From Hypholoma sublateritium FD-334 SS-4 (Eukaryota; Basidiomycota; Agaricomycetes; Agaricales; Strophariaceae): 64,000 nucleotides of DNA. Both the position numbers and the translations under genes were made by a program. The notes below the pieces were generated by a model. That model searched no databases. It was given only the letters and a program-made list of their open reading frames with translations, and had not been told where the DNA came from. Below are positions 11,372 to 22,317 of this stretch, piece by piece. Numbering within the stretch: the stretch's first letter is position 1; the number at the start of each line of letters is the position of its first letter. Location: NCBI GenBank assembly GCA_000827495.1, contig KN817628.1, positions 62,001-126,000 on the forward strand, in the 5' to 3' direction.

Positions 11372-12528
11372 TATATGGACTTTGGCTATCTCTTTCTGAC
11401 CTTCTCTCTTCGTCTGTGATTTATGCCTTTTGATTATTAACAGTGGCACTCTTTTCGTTCTTCGCCGCATCCTCGCCTATTGAATACATATCATCTCATC
11501 TCAGTGTACAACGACTGTGCTAGTAGCTAATTATCTATCTGTATTGCATAACTTTTTTTAAAAGACTTTCCTTCTACTGATGATCGTGCGGTTGACCCGC
11601 TCAACTAAAGCTCTAGGCTGTATAACTTGAATGCACCTCTGGGGTTGACTTTGTGGTCAAGTGCCTTAATACTACTATTATTAATAGATGCGTGTCAGGG
11701 ACGTCCAATGGTTTTCGCGGGCGCTTATTTATATTATCGGATGCTTCTTTGGAGACCTGATGCTCTCGCTTTTAGCAACACAGATTCATGGGCCTTTCAC
11801 CCACTCTTACACGGAAATTTTCAAAACGTTGGTGGCACACCGTTAGGACGAGATGAAATTAGAAAGTGGGAGTCAACCACCACCGATCTTGCTTCTCGAA
11901 TACAACGTCTACTACGCTCGAGTTCCTGTCAGCCTCATTTGGATGCGTACTTAATGGGGGACAGATTAACGCACTCCCTTTCCACAGCGTCAGACAACAG
12001 CCTATCCAGTACAGACACATTTCTATTCTACCTCACGACCTATCTTCTACCAACATCATATCTACCAACAGCCTATTTCGTCGCACAATTTATCCTACCC
12101 GACAACCTACTATTCTATCGCCACTATCTCTATCCTCCTCTCCGAGCAGTCTATCCGGCTAATATATGTCCAACCTGTTCAGCACTATCCTCATCTCATT
12201 TTCACAGCTACTTTTCTCCTCCCGTGCACTTGCACTCATGGCTACCAAGGTTTCGTCAAAAGCCCTTCACACCTCGCGTGCCGGAGAGACTCAAGCTCAA
12301 GACCAGAGTGACTATATGCCCAGCCACGAGTGCAGCAATGATATAGCAGACCAGAATCAATATACGTGCGCATGCAGCAGTATATACGAGGTATGGAGTC
12401 TATTCATTTAAACATTCAAGTCTTCGATTGACTTCGCTCCTCAGCTTCAGCCAACAAAATTGCATTTCTGTGCATGCCTGCCAGTCTCCTTCAGCGAACG
12501 CTCCTCATCCGCCTCGTCAGATACGCAC
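11372..12528. other. Intergenic with long but unconvincing open frame
   Basis: A plus-strand frame stays open from about 11627 to 12346, but it is rich in Leu, Ser and Tyr without domains or codon bias and begins without an ATG. I read it as chance. The right part is probably the 5' leader of the gene at 12529. Confidence 0.4.
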
Positions 12529-13419
12529 ATGGATAACACGCCGTACTCCGTCCTGGAGCTCGACAGCCCCACGCTCGTGCCGTGTAACTCACCCGCGCTG
12601 ACCCCTGCTCAGTCACTCAATCAGATGCCCATGGAGTCGTCGCCACCGCCGTCCAGCGCGGGCATCTCGGATTGCCTCTCGCCCGAGCTGAGCTTCTTCA
12701 ACATGTCGCTCGTGAGCGACACCTCAGAAGACGACGACGAGTTCCACCTTCCCGCGCCGCTTGATCTGAACGACAATGACACAGACGACGACTTGTTCTA
12801 CGCGCCTCTCGAGGCACCTCGGCGGACGTCCGCCATAGGTGCAGAGCGCGGGCTTGGGCTGGGGATCGCAGGCCTTGCGCGGAAGGACGGCAGCAGCCCG
12901 TTCGACGGCCTCGGCCTCCTCGCGCTGCGGCCCACGGCTTGGCGGACACACACAATGGAGGAGGACCACGACTTCGACGACGCGGACGGCGCGCTGTCCG
13001 CGACCTTCCGCGCCGAGACGCTACGCACGTTCAACGACGACCCGTGCCACGCGCACACGCTCGGCGTGATCCCAGAGTGCAGCGAGTGGTACGCCGCGCA
13101 GCGGTGTGACAATGACACCGAGACAGAGCCACGGCAGGGAGAGCGGGCGTCGGCCGACGAGGCAGCGGCAGCGACGTGCTATGAGCACGAGCACGATCGG
13201 CGCTCTCAGAGGGGCACACGGTTGTCGCGGGGCTTTTCCGCGGAGACGATATCGAGCGCGATGAAGCGCTCCGCAAGCGGGTGGGCGGGCGGCGCATACG
13301 CAGACGGAGAGAGGGGCGTGCGTCGCGCACGGGCGGCGACTTGGCCCACGGGTGCTGGGGGATCGCCGTCACAAAATTTGCCCAGTGGGCGGGATGTCCA
13401 GCGGGTGTGGCGCGTCTAG
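12529..13419 (+). CDS. Hypothetical acidic, serine-rich protein
   Basis: A single uninterrupted exon of 297 codons (296 residues) with strongly GC-biased third positions, unlike the AT-richer flanks. The N-terminal third is rich in Ser and Pro with SP/TP dipeptides, followed by acidic clusters (SEDDDE, DNDTDDD) and then Glu/Arg/Ala-rich sequence; the last 30 residues are basic. No globular domain, membrane segment or signal peptide is seen. Composition suggests a largely disordered regulatory protein; that is inference only. The start chosen is the first ATG. The frame is open further 5' but without a methionine. Confidence 0.5.
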   Translation: MDNTPYSVLELDSPTLVPCNSPALTPAQSLNQMPMESSPPPSSAGISDCLSPELSFFNMSLVSDTSEDDDEFHLPAPLDLNDNDTDDDLFYAPLEAPRRTSAIGAERGLGLGIAGLARKDGSSPFDGLGLLALRPTAWRTHTMEEDHDFDDADGALSATFRAETLRTFNDDPCHAHTLGVIPECSEWYAAQRCDNDTETEPRQGERASADEAAAATCYEHEHDRRSQRGTRLSRGFSAETISSAMKRSASGWAGGAYADGERGVRRARAATWPTGAGGSPSQNLPSGRDVQRVWRV

Positions 13420-15373
13420 GAGCGGTGGGATGGCGTGTCTCCATTTTGACTTATTACGCGTGTGTACGATTATTGCAAAGACACAGGTGCCCCAACGATT
13501 TCGAACCAGTTTCTTCGCGTATTATTATGCATTCGGTAAGGCTCCTTTCTGGCTTCCGTCTATTCACCGTTGTTTGACCGGTATCCATGAAATGGTGACA
13601 TCAACGACATTACAAAATATTCTTCTGAAGTTCAGCTTATTCCATTTGTCGACTGCCGTTTTGCCGTTTCGAGACGCGCCTCTAATATGCGTGTATCAGT
13701 GGATGGACCCGATTTAAGGTGGCCGACAATAGCGGAAAACCTACCCGTCTGAGATCCTCGAAGTTCTGGTCCAACTCGTACTTCTGCAAGTCTGCCGGTT
13801 ACATGGATCTGAGGCTCAATGAATCTTGCCAACCCATCACAATACAGCGGTAGTTGTCACGCCTAGTCAATGCCTTCGACGGAATGGTGTAAATGGTCAA
13901 TTTTAACGTCCCAACTAAGAATTTGCGGTCATACTTACCGACTTTTTTGCAGATTGGTGGCTCGTTGCGGCTGGTTCCGCGGCTTCGCTAAGGGAATCTC
14001 AGTGCATCTCAAAGGATGGTCGACTAGGGTGCTCTGACGGAGCTGGGGTGCGACCTCTGCTTTGCCGAACTGGAAAGAAGATGAGACCCAAGTGGTGATT
14101 AAGTATAAAGAAGGGCTCACAGAGTCGTATCAAATTATTATGTAAAGTCACGACAGAGACTTCATCTCGTCAAAGTCTGCAACGCACTCAACGATCTCTC
14201 TGGACAGAAGTTTCCTAGCTTCGTTTGGGAGCTCCCGAGTCAAATAGCCCAGACAACGGGCCAGCATGAGGTCTGTATCAGTCCTTGCACTGGCCTCGCA
14301 TCATCAAACATTGCTCATATGCGTCGTGGACAGCTACCCGGGTAGTGAGATCGTAGGGGCTGAGTGGAAATGGTTGAGTACGCAAGGTCGCCATGGTGCT
14401 GTCCAGAAAGGTGCAATGATGAATATAGTGAATAGAGACTTTCTACCAGGGCGTTTTCACTGTCGTTTTCACTGTTGGATCATGGGTCGCCGGCCAATTT
14501 GGACCTATTGTGTGACTCAACTTTCAAGGACGAACTCGATCTGAGCGAGGATACCAAGAGGATACGTAACTTCGATCATCAGCGTTGTAAACCGTCGGCT
14601 GAGTCCGGTGCCGCCGGTGCCGAGTGATACCTATGTGGTTCAATTTAGCCGCCCCCACTGTTCGTTCGAACTTCGCCCTCAATATTCACTGGCACTGCGC
14701 CTGATCACCACGATATTTCACCACATTGCCTATTGTCGTGTCTATTGAAACCAAGTCCGATACATAGGAAATGCCTCTCTGACTGCTCACGATTCGGTGC
14801 AGCATTCTATCCAATTTATATCCTCCAATGCATTTACGACTAAAACTCCAAATAGAATACGGTAAGCAAGTACTCGTTCCATCTACCTCCGATCCTCCGA
14901 ACAAGTAGCCCACTAGGTCCACGTGCAGCCGATGGCAGTACTCCAACGAAAGCCAAGCGTCAGAATTCATATAAGCGTCTCGATCGTCGGCTCACTGGGG
15001 CTCGTGGACTCGGAGGGGACGCGGCCTACCCATAATTGTCTCTATTCAAAGAAATCGTGTTCACAAACACCATGGTCTATATAACTCTGCTCGCCGCGTT
15101 CCACGACATGTGGTGAATTGTGGGGCAGACATCACGGTTTATTGACCGCGTGCCATCGTACAAAAGTATCCATCTCAGTTGGTTGAACGCCGGGCTGATA
15201 TATATTGTGATTGTAGGTCCTCGCCACGACGATAGATAAGCGAAAAAGAGGTCCATGGACAACACCCATTTGCTCAGAATTGCTTGTGGGCTATCAAGTG
15301 ATACAGAGAAATGGCCGACTGTTCTTCCATAAAGCAAACGGTGGTATGATATCGAACCATAATCATATCCTCC
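13420..15373. other. About 1.95 kb without a recognisable gene
   Basis: Several 80-95 codon frames occur on both strands (for example 14266-14544 plus, 14686-14970 minus, 15077-15337 minus), but none join through splice sites into a recognisable protein. The minus-strand frames at 14686-15337 could be remnants of a decayed gene. The P450 promoter must lie at the right end. Confidence 0.4.
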
Positions 15374-17749
15374 ATGGATCCTACCGCGGACGCTGCGAAT
15401 TTTGCCTCCAGTGCCTCGCCGTGGCTATGGCTGCGTGCGTCTCTCTATCTGCGGCCCTACTGGACGTCTTCTCTCTTGCTTGCTGTGTCTTGGCTCTCTT
15501 ACTTGTCCCTCGGAAAAATTGTGGCCGCCATAAGGGATAAGACTACCGCACTCAACGGACCAGCAAGCCCCAGCTTTCTCTTTGGGCTGCATTGCCACAT
15601 AAATGAAGCCGAGGATCCTGATGTACTTCTTGAAGATTGGGCCTCGCAATATGGGCCTGCCTTCAGGATTCCGGGAGGCTTTGGATCAAGCCAGATAGTG
15701 ATCTGCGACCCAAGGGCAAATGCCCATTTCTACTCGAAGGAGACTTTCTGCTACGTTCAAACGAAGATGTCACGGATTTTCATCGAGAACCTGGTCGGTC
15801 GTTGCTCTTCTAGCAGAAGACAGATTTTGATCTCCCTCCAGTTCGGACGTGGTTTGCTTTGGGCTGAAGGTGAAAGCCATCGCAGGTAAAGGAATATATG
15901 ACATTCGATGCGTTCCTTTCATTCACGACTTCTAGGCAACGCAAAGCACTGTCGCCAGCATTCAGCAGCGCTGCTGTTCGAGAGTTGACCCCGGTCTTCT
16001 ATGATGCAACGTATAAGGTTCATTTGTTTTTGTTCAGTTCGATCATCAGCCCACGATGACTAACACACCCTGAAAGCTGAAAGGGATCTGGGACTTGGCT
16101 CTCGATGCGGATTCAGGGGAAGCAATCATCGACGTTCAAAGCTGGTATGTTCTTCCTCTGACTTTGAGAACAGCCACTGAAGCAGGTACCTACTAAGGAT
16201 GAACCACGTCACGTAAGATGCTGTCTCTTCCCTCGATGTTTCTTCTTCCATTACTTTCGCAGCCTCGATGCAATAGGCATAGCGGGATTTGGGCACGACT
16301 TCCACGCCCTCGACGGCAAAGAAAACGCTGTTGTCGATGTATTTGACTCTTTCGCGAGCGGGGACACGGGTCTCATCTCGCGCTTCGTGTTCCTCATGGG
16401 ACCTGTCTTTCCCATTTTGCAGAAACTCCCGACCAAGGAGAACCTGATTTTTAAGCGGCTCAAGGCAACAATGAAGGGGATTGCCGAAGAGCTGCTTGCG
16501 AGAAACCAGGAAGGTAATGAGAAGGGAATCGGCGAAGATAGGAGTATAATAGGGCTATTGGGTGGGTGGATGTCAGTATCGCTGGATTACTGGACTGACA
16601 AAGATTTCCGTTCTAGTTAAGGCAAGTACCACGTCTCTGGTAATGTCGCCAGAGGAAATCTTAGCTCAAGTAAGCTGCCCTTCTCATTTTCTCGCATTTC
16701 TGCAGTTTACTAACCAGGAAACAATAGATGGTACGCCAACTTAAATATCGAATAATTGACGAATCTTATACTTCTTCCCCCTTACCAAGAACGTTTTGTT
16801 ACTGGCCGGTGAGCATATTGAAACGAGGGGCCTACAGGACAAAAGCTGAATCCCTTTTCATGTAGGCTACGAAACGCCATCCAGTACGTTATAAAAATAT
16901 TAACCTTTTTTTACGTCACTGACATCCCTTTATTCAGTAACCTTCACAGTCAGTGCCTCCTTCGCCCCTTGTTTTTCGTAATTGACAGCGCTTAAGTGGG
17001 CGCTTATCGAGCTCTGCAAAAAGCCGGAGAAACAACAAAGGCTCCGGGAAGAGCTATCGCAGTTCGCGGGGACCGATCCGACTTTCGACCAACTTTCATC
17101 TAGCCTCCCCTACCTCGACGCAGTCACCCAAGAAGTACTAAGACTCCACCCACCCATCCACGAGACTACCCGCGTGGTACGCGACTCATATATAGAGCAT
17201 CCACCTAAACTTCCACTGACGCCAATCCCGCTCGCAGGCCACAGAAGACGACGTCATCCCCTTCTCCGCCCCCATCACCACAGCGTCCGGCGCACAGACC
17301 CACAGCTTGGTCATCAACAAAGGCACGGTCATCTCGTCGCCCATCCGCTACATGAACTGCGCGGAGGTCTTCTGGGGCGCCACCGCCAAGGAATTCGAGC
17401 CCGAGCGCTGGCTCGACGGGGGCGCCAGCATCGCGAAGGCGCGGGAGATCCAGGGCCATCGGCATATACTGTCGTTCTCTGACGGCCCGCGGACGTGTCT
17501 GGGGAAGACATTCGCGCTCACGGAGCTCAAGGTGCGCATGGTCAGGCGACCTCGTGTGACGGCTGATTGACAAGTTGACATTCGTCCGGGATGCAGGCTA
17601 TTCTGTTCGTCTTGATACGCAATTATTCCTTCGAGTTCCCGGATGGTCCGGATACGAAGATCGAGAAGCACCCTTCGATCTTGCCCCGGCCCAAGGTCGC
17701 GGGGGAAGCAGGAGCGAAGGTACCCATGATAATTAGGCGATCGGAGTAG
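15374..17749 (+). CDS. Cytochrome P450 monooxygenase, 14 exons
   Basis: Exons 15374-15793, 15842-15885, 15936-16017, 16077-16144, 16198-16212, 16263-16561, 16617-16669, 16728-16730, 16790-16808, 16866-16883, 16950-16952, 16989-17176, 17238-17531, 17597-17749; 552 residues. An N-terminal hydrophobic anchor (LLLAVSWLSYLSLGKIV) predicts ER attachment. P450 hallmarks in order: C-helix WAEGESHRRQRK, I-helix LLLAGYETPS, K-helix EVLR, PERF-type EFEPERW, and heme loop FSDGPRTCLGK (ligand Cys about residue 491). Such enzymes use CPR-delivered electrons to oxidise small molecules; the substrate is unknown. Exons of 3 nt (ATG, 16728-16730) and 15 nt are needed to keep the frame and family motifs. The eleventh exon is ambiguous: 16950-16952 gives PSITLKWAL, the usual spacing, while 16938-16952 adds four residues. 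No biosynthetic cluster partners are nearby. Confidence 0.88.
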
Positions 17750-18507
17750 ATCGTGTACTGGGTCTAAGTATTTCGGGATGTTGGTGCATCCATATCGCGG
17801 TAGTTGACAGCTTGATCACTGAAATACCATCATCTTTTTGTCCGCCGGTAGGCATACATACCATGAGTAAGCGACTTAGAATTTCGTTCAGACCAAAATT
17901 TCGGCCTGGTTCCGACCAACTGCAATAGCATCACACAATATAATTACAACTACATATACATGTAGGTCCTGCATAAGTACTTACTACACGGCGTACGCCC
18001 GCCGCCCAATACTCAGTACACACTATCCGGTACGGTATACAACCATAAATATAAGAAGAAAGACGTGCCTAAGTTAAATGTGCGCATACATTCATGATCA
18101 TTCCGAGCATGAAAACCAAACCGAATCAGACGTGAATGCAGAAAGGAACGAAAAGAAAAAGAACGAAGAGGGAAATGACCGAAAAAAATGGGAGAGATGA
18201 AACGCGAACATGGAGATTAGAATGTCGGTCCCGCAGACGAGTCGATCGGTGGAGTCGGGCAAGTCAGAAATATGGGCGGCTTGTCAGTTAGTTAGCCAGC
18301 CAGAGAAGGGGTTAGTAGGTGGATTGTGGCAGTCAAAATGGGGAGATTAGTCGGTCCATAGATGTTATTGTTGGCAGCGCTGGCCTCGTGTTTATGCGCG
18401 CGCGTCCTCGTGTCCGTATGCTTTTGCGTCTGGCGGCAGCCCACGCACCCGCCACCAGACCTCAGTCAATCAGTGCCTCGCGTATGCGGTGCGTCACATC
18501 ACCGGGC
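17750..18507. other. Convergent intergenic region
   Basis: 3' flanks of the P450 gene (plus) and the next gene (minus). AT-rich and purine-rich tracts around 18050-18200; no gene seen. Confidence 0.45.
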
Positions 18508-20054
18508 CTAGTCAGCCGCTATGCTGCGGGTTGTGCACCACGCTGTGGCCGTTGCCATTGTGGTGCGCATACCTCCACGAAATACAGCACTGAGTACGGG
18601 ATTGCAAGTGAAAAAGAGGCGCACATACTGCTCCACATGCCGCTGCTGCGCGTGCATCTGCTGCTCGTGGTCGAGCCCGTTCGCGCCCTGGCCGTGGATG
18701 CCGTTCATGACCGGCTCCTGCCCGTGCACGTCGTCCCCGTCCGACGGCGTGTGCTGGTCGTGGTAGTCGCCCATCACGCTCCCCTGGTCGCTGCCGATCG
18801 ACCCGCCGCCCTTCGCGGGGGAGCGGCCCTCGACGCGGCGCACGAACTCACCCCAGCACGCGCGGTCGTCCGTGCCCATCTCCTCGAACTGCTCGCGCAG
18901 CCCGTGCGGTGCCTTGCGCCACACCGCGCGGTGGCGGCACACCGTGCTCTTGACGTAGCGGCTCCCGAACACGCGCTCGAACGCCGTGCGCTGCGTCATG
19001 CTCGCGCCCGACGGGCTCTGCGAGATGAGCAGGTCCATCGCGTGGAAGCCCTGCGAGAGCTCGGAGACCGTGTAGTCGTTCGGCCAGCGCTTCAGCGGCG
19101 GGTGCGGGTGGTACGGGATCGGCGCGGCGGACGCCGCCGGCTGGAGCAGGTACGGCGGGAGGGACGACGTATCGGTGCTCCCGGGCCCGCCGTAGAACAC
19201 CGGGTTCTGCTGGTACATGTACACGTTGTCCTGCTGGGGGCTCGTCGACGCAGCGGCGGGCGAGGGGTTACCGCTGCCCGGGCTCGACACGAGCGTGCTG
19301 GTCCCGCTCATGGCGCCCGTCCCGCTGTGAGTCATGTAGAAGTCACGCGAGACGTGCACCTTCGCGTTGTGCGCCCCGTCGTGGTCCGGCGCGGCGCGCT
19401 TGAGTGCGTTTTTGGCCTGCGCGTGGACGATATCGCCGAGCTTGACGTCGTCGTTGGCTTGGGCGGTGGGCGAGGCGAGTCCCTGCGCATTAATAGACGG
19501 CGATGGTTCGCCACTCCCACGACCAATGCTGTTGCGGTGCAGCTGCAGCTGCAGCTCCTCGCGCAGGGTGGGGCATTCCTCCTCTGACAGATTCTCCATG
19601 AGCGAGCGCCTAAGTTTGTAGATCAGGCGCTGTTGCGTGTCGATAAGCCTGACAGACGTGATAATGTGTTGCTCCCATTGGTTCGTGGCGGGCACGAAAG
19701 TGTCCAGATACGCCGACCCGGAGAGCCCTAACTCCTCAATAATATTGGGGATCTGCGAAAGCTGGAAATAGGGGAAAGTGGGGACAAATGAGACTAGCCG
19801 TAATGGCTCTGCGTTCGCCTGGGCTCACCCATATTAGCCAGGTATCAAAATAACAATGCATTACGACCGGTCCCTCACCTTTGTCCATATGATGATTGTC
19901 ACTGTGCGCCTAAACTCATGCAGCTGGCGCTCCATTTCCTTGCGACAAGATCATCTTATCAGTCGGTTACCCGACACAAGGCGAAGCGCACCTGTTCGGG
20001 ATTCAAGTTGTGTGCACCCCGGGACTGCGCGATAGTCATGTTATAGGGGTCCAT
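18508..20054 (-). CDS. Conserved basidiomycete protein of unknown function
   Basis: Exons 20054-19992, 19938-19879 and 19761-18508 join in phase 0; read to the last stop they give 458 residues. The N-terminal part is helical (EMERQLHEFRRTVTIIIWTK, IPNIIEELGLSGSAYL). A low-complexity Ser/Pro/Gln linker follows. Then comes a compact block (about NDYTVSELSQGFHAMDLLI through TAFERVFGSRYVKSTVCRH to FVRRVEG) that looks like a folded helical domain; I think it recurs in other agaricomycete proteins but cannot name it. The C-terminal end is uncertain: a possible 35-nt intron (18624-18590) or a 52-nt intron with the same donor would replace the last ~40 residues. GC-rich coding sequence creates a long antisense frame that is not a gene. 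Confidence 0.72.
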
Positions 20055-20574
20055 GGACGGCGATGAGCAGCGTGCGACCGCGCAGCGCTGGTCAGCTACA
20101 ACGACGGCGGGAGCGCATGAGATGGACGCGGAAGGACATTAGGGGCTGTGGCTGATGACTTACACTGGGGACGGACGTGGTCTCTGATCTTGGGCGATGT
20201 ACCTGGGGTACACGGACGTCGGACGAAGAGTGAGCGATAAGGCCAAGGAGACCAGGTGGCGGACCAGTAAACACCACCAAAGGACGACCATATCCGGCCA
20301 AATAGGCCATGGCCCTGCCCGTCCATATCGGGATGGAATCATCTCCATTTATAGAAGGCAGTGTTGGGACACATTGATTGCCAGGCAGCTGTTGGCCAGC
20401 TGGAGCTTATATACGAAAGAGTCAACTGTCTCAACCACCGTTAAGATGCATCGACACCGGTCCTTGTGGTTTTTGATTTTCCTTTTGTCTCTTTCCTCGC
20501 AGCAGGGACAACTTAATCATCATCAACGCACGTGAGCCCTTTACATAAATTTGAATGTTTGAACGAAGTTTGAA
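20055..20574. other. Divergent intergenic region
   Basis: Lies between the minus-strand unknown gene and the plus-strand DUF7918 gene, so it should hold both promoters. No open frame of note. Confidence 0.45.
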
Positions 20575-20593
20575 GTTTGAACATTGTTCAAAC
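20575..20593. promoter_or_regulatory. Perfect inverted repeat upstream of DUF7918 gene 1
   Basis: GTTTGAAC, three bases, GTTCAAAC: 8-bp perfect arms, 60 bp before the ATG, preceded by further TTTGAA copies (about 20550-20580). The half-site TTGTTCAAAC recurs 65 bp before the start of the second DUF7918 gene. Could be a dimeric regulator site; function is inferred. Confidence 0.35.
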
Positions 20594-20652
20594 AATTCTA
20601 ACTTGGGCCCTTTCCCAAATCTGTCTGTTGTCTTTGGCTGCGAACTAACACC

Positions 20653-21834
20653 ATGGAGAACGTCGAGCGACACCTATCCTGCAACGGATTCGAGGCGTGG
20701 GTCCGTGTTGAAGAGAAAGTATTGCCCCAGTACGATGAAAAGCTTGACAAGCGGAAAAAATTAGCGACTTGCTGGATTCCCTCCGAGGCAGATAAAGTCA
20801 GTCTTGCATATCATCCATGTATACTATTCACTCAGATAAAAACATCATAGGCCTTCTCTATACACTTTCAGCATGTGACGGAGGACCAAGATGACTTCAA
20901 ATGCAAAGTATTTATCGACGGCAATCGAGTCGACGACCCCGAGTGTTGGGTACTAACAGGCGATGAAAAATATCTCCAACACAAAGTATCATCCGCCAAA
21001 GCTCCTGGCCGCGTTATCAGGAGCCTCACTTTTGGCTCTACGGAATTGACAGGTACGTCCTATGCCTATGTGTAACATTTACGGAGTATTGTCATTTCCA
21101 TTGACATTGCTGCTATCAGATGACGACGACCCCTCTCCAAGTGCGGGAGAAATTAAAATTGTTGTTCATAGCGTGAAAATGAAGAGGCGTCCATACATGG
21201 TCATGGAGATGGACGAAGATGACAGCTCGCAGTTCCTACTACCAATTCAACCGGCGAAGGCTCACCAGATCAAGTGAGCAGTCAGATTTTCAACAGGGGA
21301 AGCTCTGCTTCGAACCCCAGCGGACAACTACAGATGCGGAGAGATCGTTGGGCCACGAATAAGAGATCTTTACACGATATATACAACTCAAGAGCATAGG
21401 ATAGTTGCTACCTTCATTTTTAGGTATCGTCCCCTCGGTCAGTGTTTGCATTTCTATTATGTCCTTCTCCAACTGAAATGTTTATATATCTTCCAGCATT
21501 GCTTCAGGTAAACGGAATAGCGCCCTTCACACCGCCAGCCTATGCATACTACAACCTGAAAGCGAAGGCTGATAGCAAAGATGAAGTGAACGACGACGAA
21601 GACGACGAAAAACGGGCCGAAGCTCTCCTCGAAAGGGAACGAGCGTTAATTGTACGTGGCAGAAAGTTCTATTGATATCCAACTTTCGTTTACATGCATC
21701 CGAACCAGGCCGAGCTAGCACAAGTCCGACTTGCAAAGCGTGCACTAGCCAGGCCGAAGGATCAACGTCCAAAAAAGAAATTAAAAAGCTCAACAGTGGT
21801 GCCCGGCGGGAAAGTCATTGAATTGATTATATGA
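20653..21834 (+). CDS. DUF7918 domain protein, copy 1
   Basis: Six exons: 20653-20796, 20872-21052, 21120-21273, 21334-21437, 21497-21651, 21709-21834; 287 residues. Family marks: the N-terminal FEAWVRVEEK...LATCWIPSEADK segment, SLTFGSTELT at the second intron, GEIKIVVHSVK, then ATFIFRYRPLALLQVNGIAP, an acidic run (NDDEDDEKR) and a basic tail. DUF7918 is a fungal family of unknown function. Compared with copies 2 and 3, this copy lacks the KIHERSKKG-type motif before HQIK and is diverged in exon 4, yet all frames and splice sites are intact. Intron positions and phases match the other copies exactly. The basic tail (RPKKKLKS) may act in nuclear import, which is an inference. Confidence 0.85.
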
Positions 21835-22317
21835 CCACGTAGTACCACTGTACTAGTATTCTGTATACTTACATTTGGTATACATACATCCGCAAAGTAT
21901 GCTCTCCGGCAACTCTCCGGGCATCGCACAATTCCGAGTGTATGGGCAAGAGAGGTCAATGAAAGGGCAGGGACAGCCGGTCCGAGCGGGTCATCACTGC
22001 ACGAATCACAAGCTCTCGACATTTTTCTTGGGGTCCTGTTGCACTAAGTAATTCGAAGCACCACAAACCACACAGCTTGAACACAGCCGCATTCAGTACA
22101 GGAACGCTTGCGCGCTGCATTGGCGCTGCAGGACGGTTCACAATTAGCCATTTGGGGTAAACGCGAAGCGTCACTACAGCACGTGGTCCCCTGAATAAAT
22201 GTGACACTTTAACGTTTTGAGTCTCGACTCCGAGTCGGGCCCCTTGTTCAAACCAATTTCAACCTGAACCTTTCCCAGGCTTTCCACTTGTCCTCTGCGT
22301 TTCCGAGAACTGACATT
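21835..22317. other. Spacer between tandem DUF7918 genes
   Basis: Holds the 3' flank of copy 1 and the promoter of copy 2, including the TTGTTCAAAC half-site at 22244-22253 that matches the palindrome upstream of copy 1. No gene. Confidence 0.5.

Noticed and set aside
11627..12346. 239-codon plus-strand open frame
   Set aside because: No ATG at its start, no GC-biased codon use, no domain, and the low-complexity Leu/Ser/Tyr content reflects pyrimidine-rich DNA.
13490..13520. GGTTCGAA-like T-loop on the minus strand
   Set aside because: Flanking bases do not pair into a T stem and no acceptor or anticodon stem can be built.
18319..19587. 422-codon plus-strand open frame rich in Arg, Val, Ala and His
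   Set aside because: It is the antisense of the GC-rich exon of the minus-strand gene at 18508-20054; composition is that of a reversed GC-biased coding frame, with no domain or splice context.
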